Shown here in pieces: positions 21,940 to 32,214 of a stretch of 64,000 nucleotides of DNA (position 1 is its first letter; every line of letters begins with the position of its first letter). The notes beneath the pieces were generated by a model. The model was not told where the DNA came from and did no database searches. It saw nothing but the letters and a program-made list of their open reading frames with translations. This DNA is from Ichthyophis bannanicus (lineage: Eukaryota > Chordata > Amphibia > Gymnophiona > Ichthyophiidae): contig CM066033.1 of NCBI GenBank assembly GCA_033557465.1, positions 911,116,808 to 911,180,807 on the forward strand, in the 5' to 3' direction. The translations under genes and the position numbers were made by a program.

Positions 21940-22175
21940 TTACAAGGCGCCTTATAAGGCACCTTACTTATAAGGAAGGCACCTTACAAGGCGCCTTGTA
22001 ATGTGCCTTGTAAGGCGCCCTGTAAGTTGCCTTATAAGTAAGGTGCCTTCTAAGGTGCCTTGTTAGGTGCCTTCTAAGGTGCCTCGTAAGGCGCTTTGTA
22101 AGGTGCCCTATAGGGCTCCTTAGGCTAAGCGCCATATTAGGCACCCCTGGACAAGGCACCTTAGAAGGCACCCTG
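21940..22175. repeat. Palindromic decamer satellite
   Basis: Head-to-tail variants of AAGGCGCCTT and AAGGTGCCTT joined by GTA or ATA steps. AAGGCGCCTT is its own reverse complement, so the array can fold at many registers. It lies just inside the left Harbinger end. Confidence 0.85.
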
Positions 22176-22807
22176 GGTTACGGAACCATAGTGGTGGCCT
22201 AACAAGGCTACGGTGTCCTAGGTCAGTGTGCCCTAAGGGCTGCAAGGTGCTTCAGGATGACATGCATGACCTGTGAGGCATAGAGACAGATGTAGCCCTA
22301 ACACTAGATAGAGCACCGAGGAAAGGCAGTGAACAGGTGAGTGAAGGAGGGAGAGCTGGGAGCTGCTGGACCTGCCATATCTGCGGGCATCCCATGTGGC
22401 TTGCAGTACTGTTGACAAATATGGTGGGGGCAACTGTACCACAGTACAGGGTGTTGGCAATGGTACTGGAAAGACAGTGGGTGGCAGACGATGGGAATAC
22501 GTGTCCCCCAGTGGAGGCGGAGGTGGCAGGATAGTTACAATGATGGGTGGACAGAGGAATGGTGGTGCCATGCAGATCAGGCACAGGCGAGGCAAGCATG
22601 AAGAGGTGCAATGCAGGAAAGGGTAGCAGTGCAGGACATGGGGTGGCAGCCTGTACAGGCAGACAGGACGCTACACAGCTGACAGATAGATGGACCGAAG
22701 GAATGTTGGCATCTGGGGCGAGGGTATTATGGGCTGGCAGCACAGCTCTGCAAAAATATGACTGTTACAGGCATGCAAGCTATTTGAGTAGGACAGGCAT
22801 GAAAGGA

Positions 22808-22880
22808 GGGAGCAATGAGGAATTGAACCCATGAACATTCCTGAGAATGGCATTGTACTAACCAGTAGGCTATACCTCCA
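22808..22880 (-). repeat. tRNA-like segment (possible SINE head)
   Basis: The minus strand has TAGCCTACTGGTTAGTACA (A-box-like) and, about 30 bases on, GGGTTCAATTCC (B-box-like). It lacks a cloverleaf that I can close, so it is not called as a tRNA gene. Confidence 0.4.
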
Positions 22881-24117
22881 TGTTGTATCGCACAGTAATG
22901 GCTGGGTACAGAAGGACTGCAGGTCACCGCACAAACTGTCTGCTCTGAGTGCCAGGATAGGGTAACCCACCAGTACTCATGATGCAATGCACATGCTGAA
23001 TAGCTGTCTACAGCTGATCACCAAATGGGGTCTGCACCTCTCCTCCGGTACACCTCAGCTTGGAAAGACGAACTGACAGTGCGTGATACTGGCACAGAGT
23101 AGCTACAGACCATGCCATTGTGCAGGTTCTGTGTTCACCCTGAGGGATAGGATGGGTGCCCAGCACTAGGTCCACAGTACATGTGGTTCTAGAGATAGGT
23201 CCTGCCTTAAATCCCCATCACTACCAGTGTGTGACAGGTGTTTCTTGCAGTCCATCTGTGTTCTTCAGTCACATGTGGCCCTCTGGGACCAGACACCACC
23301 GAGATTAGTGTGTACCCAGTGTTGGGGTCTGGCTGATATGGGCACTTGTTATCAGGGCAGAGGGATTTGTAGACTTGCATAAGGTTTGTGTAGCAGTGCC
23401 TCTACAGGTCAAAGTGGTATACACTATATACCCCAAAGGGCCCACAATCACCCTTTTTGTAGGTACAGGACAGGTGCCTGAGCCCCTGTGAAGCAACCTC
23501 CTTTCTGATGGTATAAGACAGCCCTCCAGGGTTGGTGGGCCAGAGCCATACCTGTGACTGGGGCAGACCAGCCGTAATGCTGGGTTTAGGTCTGGAAAAT
23601 CTCAACTGCCTCACACCACAGTCTGCCAGTCACCAGCAGATGGCACAGTCAGACTGCACCTGCAGCACCCTACAAGGTGTTTCAACCATGCACAGACAAA
23701 CTGCAGGTAGTCCACTACCCAGTCTGTAGTGCATGCTCACAAAGGAACTATGTGTACTAAGCAGGTATCTCAGCGATAGGGCACCACCACTAAGAACACA
23801 CATATATCACTGAAGGCAGATAGTGTAGAGCGCTATGTGGGAACCTAGACATGCCATGGTCACTGCTCGGTCAGAGTGAGAGTGTCCTCCCAGCATGACA
23901 TGCTGTGGTCACCCTGTCCATGCAGGAGGTGGTCGGGCACTACAGTGTCCCAGCCATTGCCCCACACCCTGTGAAGATGCATCCTGGCCAATCCGGCCTG
24001 TCCAGGCCATACCCACAATACCTTGCTCCTCATTATGCACATATTCAGGCTAACGCTGGTAACAGTGGGACATTGGGGGCCCAGTGAGGTGTTGGCAGCC
24101 ACAAAACAATGGATGCA

Positions 24118-24132
24118 CACACACACACACCT
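24118..24132. repeat. (AC)n microsatellite
   Basis: Short run of CA dinucleotides. Confidence 0.8.
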
Positions 24133-24411
24133 ATAGCAGCAGTGTGCACAGATAGGGGTGGTTGGCAGCCCTGCCTGCCACCCTGGTCCTGATCACAGTG
24201 CCGACATTGATAAACTGTGCAGAAGGTAGTAGCAGTGCTCTGGTGATAACGGCAGCTCAGTGCTGGGGCCAACAGCCTGACTGTCCATGCAGCTTTGGAT
24301 TGTGGAGCCTGTGTGAGTGGGTGTGTGTACCCTTGTTGGCTGCTGCTTTGGGCTTTGCACATGTTGCTGTTGTATCTGCATTGTAGGGTAAAATATAGGG
24401 ACATGCTCTGC

Positions 24412-24488
24412 AGGATCCACAGCTGGGACTTGAACCTATGACCCTTTGCTTCTGGACACACTGGCTGTGTGTACTGCACCACACTGTT
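24412..24488 (-). repeat. Second tRNA-like segment in the Harbinger element
   Basis: The minus strand has GTGTGGTGCAGT followed by ATAGGTTCAAGTCCCAG, the spacing and text of Pol III A and B boxes. No closed cloverleaf is evident. It is similar in plan to 22808-22880. Confidence 0.4.
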
Positions 24489-25639
24489 GCCACAGATGTA
24501 TGGTAGTCCCTGGGGTTACCTGTACTTTTCCTCCACCAGACCTTTTATGTTGCACTGCACACCATGTACTGGTACAGGGCATGGCCTAGGTCCACTGCAG
24601 GCAGGTGCCACTGCCCCCTCCAGCACGGGCACACACCCCCTGCCATGCTGACATGACCATATGCTGTCGGTGCTGGTAGTGCGCAGTCCCAGGCCATCCA
24701 CTGTGTGAGTAGGCTGTTGCTTAGGGAGCGGGGTCTGGGGTGGGGAGGCATACATGGGCATCCTCACATCCACCCCATCACCACCTGCCAATATTATGTC
24801 CCTTCCGCTTGGGAGAGGGTTGGCTGGGGGGATGTCAGGTCAGTGCCCTGGCAACTGTTAGCTTGGGTGGACCAAGTAGATGTAGGTGGATTGTGTTTGG
24901 CTTTTGTCAGCTGCTGTCTTGCTGATGTCCGGTTTCTATGTTCCTGTGCCCCAGCTGCCCCCATTACATGTCCGGCCTGCAGCCCCCTATGCCCATTTGC
25001 ACCATCACCATAGTGGCCTTTCATACTTGAGCACTATGCTGTTGCTGAAAATGGAGCACTACTATCACCATTCTTGAGCTCCCTGCCTATGCTGTACATT
25101 GCTGACACTGAAATGGTTTCTCTCTCTTGCAAATGTGTGCTAACGCCAGGTTTTCAGTCGCGGTAAGATTCAGTCCTTCAGTTCCCCGTGTTAGTGTGGA
25201 AGGGGCCTCTTCCCGCTCACTCCCCGCCCATTGAGCCCTTCTCTCCGCCCTCTCTCCACCCTCTGTGGGACTTACCGCTCCCGGGAACGCTAACGCGCGT
25301 TATGTAACATTAGCGCTCGTTAGGTAACATTAACGCGCGTTAATTTATGCACGTTAACGTTACCTAATGCGTGTTAACGTAGCATCTGCTACGTTAACGC
25401 GGTTTAGTAAACATACCCCTAAGTCCAGACAGGTCCCACTCTTCCACATTCCTGTAGTGCCTGGCACAGTGTGAATCAGCTGTATTTCCCTTTCTCCTTT
25501 AACTTTTTTGTTATTTGAACTGTTTTATTTCAGTTATTTTTAAAAGATTTTTTTTTATTTTTTATGATTAATTTGTTATTTCAAACTGTAAACTGCTTTG
25601 CTGTTATTATCGATAGGCAACATAGAAAGAAACCTCCCT

Positions 25640-26290
25640 GTTCCCTTCAATGTGAGTCCTTGCTTTCCTGTTCCCAACCAGCTCCTTCCTCACTCTTTCC
25701 CCTCATTTCATTCAACCCCACGGTTCCTGCTCCTTCCGCAAGTTCTCATTCTCCAACAAAAACCCCCAGTCCTTGCTCACTCGCCTTCCCTCCCCAAACC
25801 CATTCCAAATCCCTTGTTCTTCTCTACTCTCTCACTGCTCTCAGTCTCCATGTTCCAGCTCTATCACTCATTCCCCTGAGACCCTATTCACCAACACAGT
25901 ACCTGAGTACTTATTCTTTCATCCCATACCATTCCCTCTTCCACCATTTCCCCGCCTCTTTTTAGGGCCACTCACTTTCCTTCCTACTTGCTCCCCAAAT
26001 CCTCCATTCCCAATACCCCACTCCATCCAATAAGTCCTCGTTTATTCCACACATTGTCCCATAATCTTCCCCTGAATCTCTGTGGTATCTCCTCCTATCC
26101 CACTCAGTCTCTGAGTCTTCTGCTCTAGTCTGTCCAAGTATCTTTATCTCCACTTGATTTCCCGAGCCCCTGCTATCCCCCTTTCCCCAATCCAAATCCT
26201 TGCTCTTTCTCCCTCTTTGAGTTCCTACCCATCTCCAAGTTCCTGCTCTACCATTCATCCGTCTCCCAATACTTGCCCTCCTAATCCATG
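25640..26290 (+). repeat. Polypyrimidine tract, about 650 bases
   Basis: Strongly C/T-biased, with recurrent CCTTGCTC and AGTTCCTGCTC phrases that look like a decayed tandem repeat. Apparent short frames on both strands are low-complexity by-products. Confidence 0.5.
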
Positions 26291-27460
26291 ACATATTTTG
26301 TTGCTGTATGTTGTAGTGTTCCCGTGTGTCCCATGTAGTGGCCACCCAATGCTTCAGCCCTGGGCATAAGAGCACGACTGTCATTTCTTTCATGCCCTCT
26401 CCATTTACCCTCTTCCCCTAAACTACCCCCCAGTGCAGCGCTTTCCTTCAATTCTTCCTCATCCTGACCAGCCATGGATACAACTGCCACATCTCCTCAG
26501 CCCTGTAGCAGCAGCAGTGGGGCTTCTGAGACCTCTGAATGCCTCTAAGGCTCTGCTGGTCATGCCCCCTTGCCTCGTAAAAGGTATGTGTTAGAAGGGA
26601 CATGACCAGTAGGGCCTTTAACATGCGCATGGCTCTCAGGGGTCCTGTGCTGCGTTTAGGAGCTGTTTTTCTGCTGCCACTGCAAGGCTGGGGAACTGTA
26701 TCTGCAGCAGATGTTTTCCAGCTGGCAGGGCATGGGGCATGTAGCTTGAGGTGGAGCAGTGCCAGGCATGGGTAACGTGCCCGAACATGCTTAGGGTCCT
26801 GCCTCCCACTTTACTCACTATTGGTCTTTTTCTGGGACCATACACCAGAGATCTTTTTGGAATCTGGCAATCATGAGCCCTAAAAGCAACCAGTACATGT
26901 CACTGTTGCACAATGATAATGACTTGTTCAGCCTCAGCAGCTGTAAACATTGCCTTTGCTATCCCCAGCCCCAGCCAACTAAATGAATGGAAGACCTGAG
27001 CTGGGAACGGAACCCGGGTCTCTTTGCATGGCAGTAAACAGCAGTGCTATAGGCATGGCCGACTTTATACTACTTAATAAAGGTGAGGCTCCCTGGTGGG
27101 AGGCTCTGGAGGAGGGATAAACAGAGCGGACGGACGTCCATGATGATAACAGCTGGATGGAAGGAGACAGGAGAGAGACTGCAGGGCAGAGAATAGGGAA
27201 TGAGGCTGTGCGCCAGGACTCCATGATAGAGGGCAGATAGGAAGGTCTAAGAAGAAATAAGGAGCCCCTGATCAAACTCAGCTGGAAATGAGTAATGAAA
27301 GAATTCATTAAAAGAGAAGTAAGAAAGAAAATAATCCAGTGAGGGAGCACAACTGAAAAGGAATTTGTTCTGTTCTCTGGGATTATGACCACCAGCATTT
27401 TCAGATTGTTTAATTATTGTTTCGTATCTCCAAACACACTGAGTCGGGTGCTTCTATTCA
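26291..27460. other. Mostly unassigned 1.2 kb
   Basis: No coding family recognised. A tRNA-like stretch lies on the minus strand at 26985-27066, with GGGTTCCGTTCCCAG as a possible B box and CATGCCTATAGCACTGCTG upstream. It may be a SINE head, but support is weak. Confidence 0.35.
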
Positions 27461-27472
27461 CAGTGTTTCACA

Positions 27473-27554
27473 ATGAGAGGATCAGTCTGTGGATTCCTGC
27501 TACTGTATATGAGTCAAATTCAGGCAGCACCCAAGGGCTCACCTGACAAAAGGT
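27473..27554 (+). CDS. Candidate host coding exon with signal peptide
   Basis: ATG at 27473 opens 27 codons: MRGSVCGFLLLYMSQIQAAP and then KGSPDKR. This has a charged start, a hydrophobic core (residues 6-13) and a plausible signal-peptidase site after QAA. The exon would end in the splice donor AAAAG|GTATGA at 27554. A fair acceptor, TGCTTCTATTCACAG, ends at 27463, nine bases before the ATG. A short 5' UTR plus secretory leader in one exon, after a long intron, is a common layout for secreted proteins. I do not recognise the protein. The next exons are not visible before 31 kb, and a chance ORF is possible. Confidence 0.33.
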
Positions 27555-28139
27555 ATGAAAATGGATTTAATGTTGATATACTTATCAAGACAAAGTCAGA
27601 AAATCACAGATCATATCTGGGAGGTGGTCCTAGTGGGAGAGACTGGGTTTGGAGTTTCTGCCAGTTATTGAGGACTATGGTGCGGCCCAAAACTATCCTA
27701 ATCTAAGTCTCCTCCCCTCTTGTAGCACCACCTGCCACCCCCAGCAAGAATCCAGGGGATGGCATAAGAGAGCTGTAGAAGTCCCCCTTGTTCCATTCTC
27801 TTGGTGCAGGAATCCTAGCTCTCAGAAGGTGTAGATTAGCCCATTCATTGGTACCTACCTTAAGGCATGTGTGGGAATAATGTGAGAAACCTGAGTTCTT
27901 TCGTTCCTACAGTTCTACTTTTTCCCAGCAAGGCACTTCAGTGTATACCAACTGGCATCTGAATATACCACTCACTGTGAGCATGGATTTGAAAGAGGCG
28001 AATCATTAAATCTAAAATGCTAAATCCAAATTCCTGATTTAAATGTTAAGGTGTCAGTCATTCCAAAGCTTCTAGTCTCTGCAAGACCAATTAGGTTTCT
28101 CAGTCGGGAACAACTATTCTGTCCTTGCTACATGCAACA
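27555..28139. other. Unassigned 0.6 kb
   Basis: No coding or repeat signature. It would be intron if the exon call is right. Confidence 0.35.
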
Positions 28140-28356
28140 CTATGTTGTTGTTGGTACGTGCTGTTGACTCCTGGCAGTCCTGTTGTAGCCGTCATCTGGG
28201 TTCTTGTGGGAAGGTGTGACCAGACATAGATTGCTGGGCCTGCGCAGCAAGCCTATAGCATCTGGGATTCCAAAGCGGTCTCCCAGCCAAGTACTAAGCA
28301 GACCCAACCCTACTTAGCTCCTGAGATCAGATGAGATCGGGTGCAGCCAATTCAGA
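28140..28356 (-). mobile_element. 5S-rRNA-derived SINE (SINE3-like) with RTE-like tail
   Basis: Read on the minus strand, about 105 bases (28353 to 28249) follow vertebrate 5S rRNA: GATCTCATCTGATCTCAGGA, then TACTTGGCTGGGAGACCGC and a 5S-like 3' end. The internal control region needed for Pol III transcription is largely kept. The copy then runs into about 110 further bases ending CAGGAGTCAACAGCACGTAC plus a CAA-type repeat. That layout (5S head, body, LINE-like tail) defines 5S SINEs. The GGAGTCxxx...AACAACAAC tail resembles tails borrowed from RTE/BovB LINEs. A plain 5S pseudogene is excluded by the extra tail, though the two could be adjacent by chance. Confidence 0.75.
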
Positions 28357-28906
28357 TAGAGAAATTCTGATTCAGCGTGATATATGAAGACAGGCTTGCC
28401 TCTTAACTTCCAAACTGTTTATTGAAAAGAACCACAAGAAAATGGAGAACTTGCTGGAAGATGAGGTGGAATTAATACTACTTCATGTATTTAGTCATCT
28501 GAATTTATTACCTTTTTATCTATATAAAGACAAAGCAGGGTCCAAAAATACATACATAATAATTTCATTCACATATTATGACATAATTATGGTCAGGGAT
28601 TTTTATACAATAATCTAACAATCAGAATGGTTACAGCTGTTATCAGCCCTTCTTCGAACAGTGATGAATTAGTGCAAAGAACAAGGTTTGCTTTCGTTTC
28701 TGAGCAACAGATTTGGTTGAAGCTTCAGGCTTATCCGAATTGCTGACATAACATGGGAGAGGGGGTTCTCAAACACTGAAGCAAATCTCTCATAATACTT
28801 CTTTCTGCCCAGTCAGAACAACGGTTATATATTCCTGTTAAAAACAAATCTATCATACAGTATATGTTAGTGCACATTTCCTCTACAAACAAAAAGTGGC
28901 AACATA
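28357..28906. other. Unassigned 0.55 kb
   Basis: AT-rich, no recognisable feature. Confidence 0.4.
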
Positions 28907-29293
28907 GGAGGTCTTTTACGAACGATTGCTAGCTGGCAGCGCATGTTCCGGTGTGTGCTGAAGGCTGTGCTGGGATGTGCATTGCCATCTAGTAGAGAGC
29001 CATGACAGCGCAGGATAATTTCTGTGCTAACTGCAACTCGCGTTCGAGTGCGAGTGGGCGGGGTAGGGTGAAGAGTGGGTGTGGTGAGCTCAACGCAGTT
29101 AACGCTGCATTCACAGCACATGCTAACAGCATTAGTTTGGGTTCACTTGCGCTAATGCAGCCCATGCTGTGGGACAGGGCTCCTTCTGTGCCTCTGGCAG
29201 GTAACACGGTGGGGGTTACAGGAACGCACCATAGTTTCAGTGCTATTGGTGCGTTAGGTGCAATACCTTAGATCCCATTAGTAAAAGATCCCC
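28907..29293. mobile_element. MITE, 387 bp
   Basis: The ends are imperfect inverted repeats: GGAGGTCTTTTACGAA at 28907 and, reverse-complemented, GGGGATCTTTTACTAA at 29293. ATA flanks both sides (28904-28906 and 29294-29296), a 3-bp target duplication. The interior is GC-rich without a coding frame. TSD length and ends suggest a Harbinger or related DNA family; assignment is tentative. Confidence 0.7.
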
Positions 29294-29878
29294 ATAGTGT
29301 TCAAACAAAATCTGAGTATAATGTAATTAGGGCGCTGGTCCCGTTTATGGGATCCATCTGGGCCTTGACCTTTCTGGGCATGCCTTCCACGGCCAAATTG
29401 TGCATCTGTTAATTAAAGACTATTAACCCCAGCTTCCTGAACACAGTTGGGATGGTATGATTAGTGTGGCTATTCTATTATTAAAAAGAAAACCAGAGCG
29501 AAACAGGAAATCCTGGATATAGTCTCTGTTCACAGTTGCCCTTCACTGTAAAAAGGAACAAGTAAAACATTGCTGCTTGTGTCTTTAAATTCAGTCAGGG
29601 TTCCTGGTAAGCTGTGCACAAGCTTCTCATGGTCTGCCATTCGCTGTTCCTCTACTAACAATGCCACAATAAAAGACAAAGGGAAAAAGAAAATAGGAAA
29701 CTGTCAGCAAAAAGTGTTTAGTACTGAACTTCCCTGAGGCTTCCAGTTCCTTGCTTATTAGGCTCCCTGGCTTCTGACCCTCTCAGGGCCATTTCTCCCC
29801 AAAGTCCTTGCAGACCATGTGTCTGCGCCACATGGTGTAGCCCATTCATATTAAAAGTTCCTAAAGAAAAAAAATTTG
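29294..29878. other. Unassigned 0.6 kb
   Basis: No recognisable feature. Confidence 0.4.
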
Positions 29879-30039
29879 GGCCTGATATTCAAAGGCATTT
29901 TCACGGTTTTGCAGACCTGCAAACTGTGTAAATACTGCCCAGCAGGATATTCAGTGGTACTAACACAGTTTGTTCCGCTCCATAACTGTGGGTGCTGCTC
30001 TGCTGTAGGGTGCTAGCTGCCAGCACTGAATATCGGGCC
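29879..30039. mobile_element. Small MITE, 161 bp
   Basis: Inverted ends GGCCTGATATTCA (29879) and GGCCCGATATTCA (reverse complement from 30039), 12 of 13 matching. No coding capacity. I see no convincing target duplication, so the superfamily is undetermined. Confidence 0.65.
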
Positions 30040-31755
30040 GCTCTCTTTAAAAAACCCTTATATTATTCCGCTGCCATTCACAACTCCTCAAAGACTTGCA
30101 GTCTCTCAGTCCCTCTCCCACCAGCTCAGACAACTCCAGCCAAACTTCCAGGGCTTGTATTAAAATGATTCTGAAGTTCATCTTAGAGCTGCCATGAACA
30201 AAATTGGCTTCAGAGCTTCAAAACATTTCACTTTCCACACAAGAACCCTTCTCTTCGGCTGAACAACAGGAAGAGAACAAGTTGGGGAGACCCCCACACC
30301 AACTGTAACCAGTGTCGCATTTAGGTATTGCCTTGTGCATGTACTTCCACAGTGTGTCCTTTAAAGTTAATGTTCATTTACATACCTGCTTCCAGCACTC
30401 CAGAGGCGTCTTCCGCAGAATCAGGTAGAGGTAATGACTCTGTAGTTTCTGTTTACTATATTCTCACAGAGCTCCTTAGGAACAGACCAACTAGGAAAGG
30501 GAGATCTCTCGGTAAAGGACTTCCTCACTTCCTGCAGGCTGTGGCTCCATGTGCCTCCAGTAGAACTTTGCTAATCCTGCTCTCCTCCCCGTCTCCCAGC
30601 AACTGCTGAGTTCTCTGCCTTCTAGGGATTGGATCCTTGGGCTCCCTGGACTTCAGGGATTTGCTGTCTTTTTTGCCTCTCCCTGGCCTGCAGGAACATA
30701 CCTGCCCTATGGTGAAAACTGCTTCAAATTTCCTCTTTCCCAGGAAGAAGGTAATGACTTGCCAAGGAAGAGAATTCTTGCCTGAATTTGAATGGCCTGA
30801 TTGTTCCTACAGATGCCTTCCCTGCTAAATATGTATATATTGTTTTGAATTTCAGAGTTCTGTAAAGTGTACTAAAGGAAGATAAAACATTAGCTTCTCA
30901 CCATCCTCCTAGAAGTGATGACATCACTTTCCAACTGTGAAACCCAAAAGCAGTGACCCAAAGAAAGCCCCCCCTCAGAATGTTTCCAAACCCAAAACCA
31001 AAGGGAAACTACAAAACAAAAATATTGAAAAGAACCTAAAGGGGAAGCGGCTTATTGAGCTACTGCTTCATCAAGCCTTTTACAAAGCTCAAAACAAACA
31101 CCACCAAACTCATCACCTGTCCCTTTGTGTCCCAACAGGTCCAATTTTATAATATTTGTTTACTCCTTAATATGCTTCTTTTCCTTGTAAAACTTGGATA
31201 TTCATGAACACAGGCTTCACAGTTGCACATTTCCTGAATCTCCAAACAAATGCCTCACACACTTGGGCAAGTAAATGCAGTGATCATAAACTTAGCTTTT
31301 ATGAAGCGTCCTTTTTCACGTGGAGGCCTATTTCTATTGTGGACGTCCCGCCCTCCTGTGCATCCGTATTCGGAACCGGCCTCACAGAGATAGATGGGCT
31401 TTTGATCCGCGTGAGGCACGTCTAGCCACAGCAGGGTATCAGAATCCCATTTATCTTGCACGTGCAGGTTTAGACCTGATTCCGGTCAGCCCCTTGCACC
31501 TACAGGCACCTGCCCTGCTAAACCAGCAGTCAAGGCTCCTGAATGGAGCCCATGGGCGCCAATGGCATCTCCGATGGTCATGGCAACCGTTTCTCCATTC
31601 AGGATCTTGCATCCCTGGGCTGCTATCGAACCTTAATTCCATTCCCCGCAGCCCAACCACTGAATCGGCTTCCTCCCAAGGCCAGAGTCAGGCTGTGGCG
31701 TAATCTCCTGCCTGCGCCCCCTCCACCCTTTGTGATGCCGTCCGCCCTCCCATCT
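30040..31755. other. Unassigned 1.7 kb
   Basis: No coding family recognised. The last 450 bases (31310-31755) are GC-richer and lie beside the left end of DIRS copy B. They may be older repeat DNA. Confidence 0.35.
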
Positions 31756-31795
31756 AGGGACACTTATTCCACCTCAGAGGTGGAATAAGTTCCCT
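31756..31795. other. Long palindrome at the left flank of DIRS copy B
   Basis: ACTTATTCCACCTC, one base, then its exact complement (31762-31790). The arms extend by AGGGA/TCCCT past a single bulged C, to about 19 bp each. It ends ten bases before the element's first inverted-repeat base. Confidence 0.85.
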
Positions 31796-31804
31796 GTCCA
31801 TCTT

Positions 31805-31966
31805 CCAGGAACAAGCAGGAATGAGTCTTCATAATATGGGTACGTCGGTACCGGACGGAGTCCTGCGCCGGGTAACACTCCCTAGTCGTCCAATCAAAAA
31901 AGCTTTTGGGAGCATCCCACAGCGCCTGACATGCTGCCTTCACCGCCTTTCCAACTGGTCCCTCTC
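31805..31966 (+). repeat. Left inverted terminal repeat of DIRS copy B
   Basis: Begins CCAGGAACAAGCAGGAAT and includes GTCCAATCA, AAAGCTTTTGGGAGCAT and CGCCTTTCCAACTG. Each matches the reverse complement of 43111-43285 in the same order. Confidence 0.92.
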
Positions 31967-32214
31967 AAAAAAACACTCATTTGTTCTTTTTTATTCCGCA
32001 ATAGCCAGCAGGTCGTTCGTTCCTGTCCCCACCGCAGAAAGAATTTCCCTTATTTTTTTCTTTATTTCTTTTCTGTCCAGCGGTCTGCCTTCCTCGACGC
32101 TATACCAGTACCCCCAGCCGGTTCTTATTCTTTTCCTAAAAAAAAAAAAAAAGGACCTTCGATTTTTTCTTCAGGTGTACTTCAGTGTTGGACCTTAGGC
32201 CCAAAACCTTTTTC

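Larger units (their letters stand above)
21819..25419. mobile_element. Harbinger-type DNA transposon, 3.6 kb, apparently non-autonomous
   Basis: The ends are inverted repeats, 21 of 22 bases identical: GGGGTATGTTTACTAAAC then TGCG at 21819, and the complement with CGCG at 25398-25419. TAA flanks both ends (21816-21818 and 25420-25422). A 3-bp TWA duplication with TIRs opening in GG is diagnostic of PIF/Harbinger. Sub-terminal DNA holds GTTAACGT and AACGCGCGTT palindromes (25290-25400). The interior has only short frames and I see no DDE nuclease or Myb-like protein. It carries palindromic satellite DNA and tRNA-like stretches instead, so it looks like a large internally derived passenger element. 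Confidence 0.82.

Noticed and set aside
22808..22880. True tRNA gene
   Set aside because: Boxes are present but no acceptor or anticodon stem closes.
28249..28353. Functional 5S rRNA gene
   Set aside because: Several substitutions across the length and a LINE-like tail attached; better explained as a SINE.
30328..30609. 93-codon plus-strand frame
   Set aside because: No recognisable domain, no splice context, and chance length for this composition.
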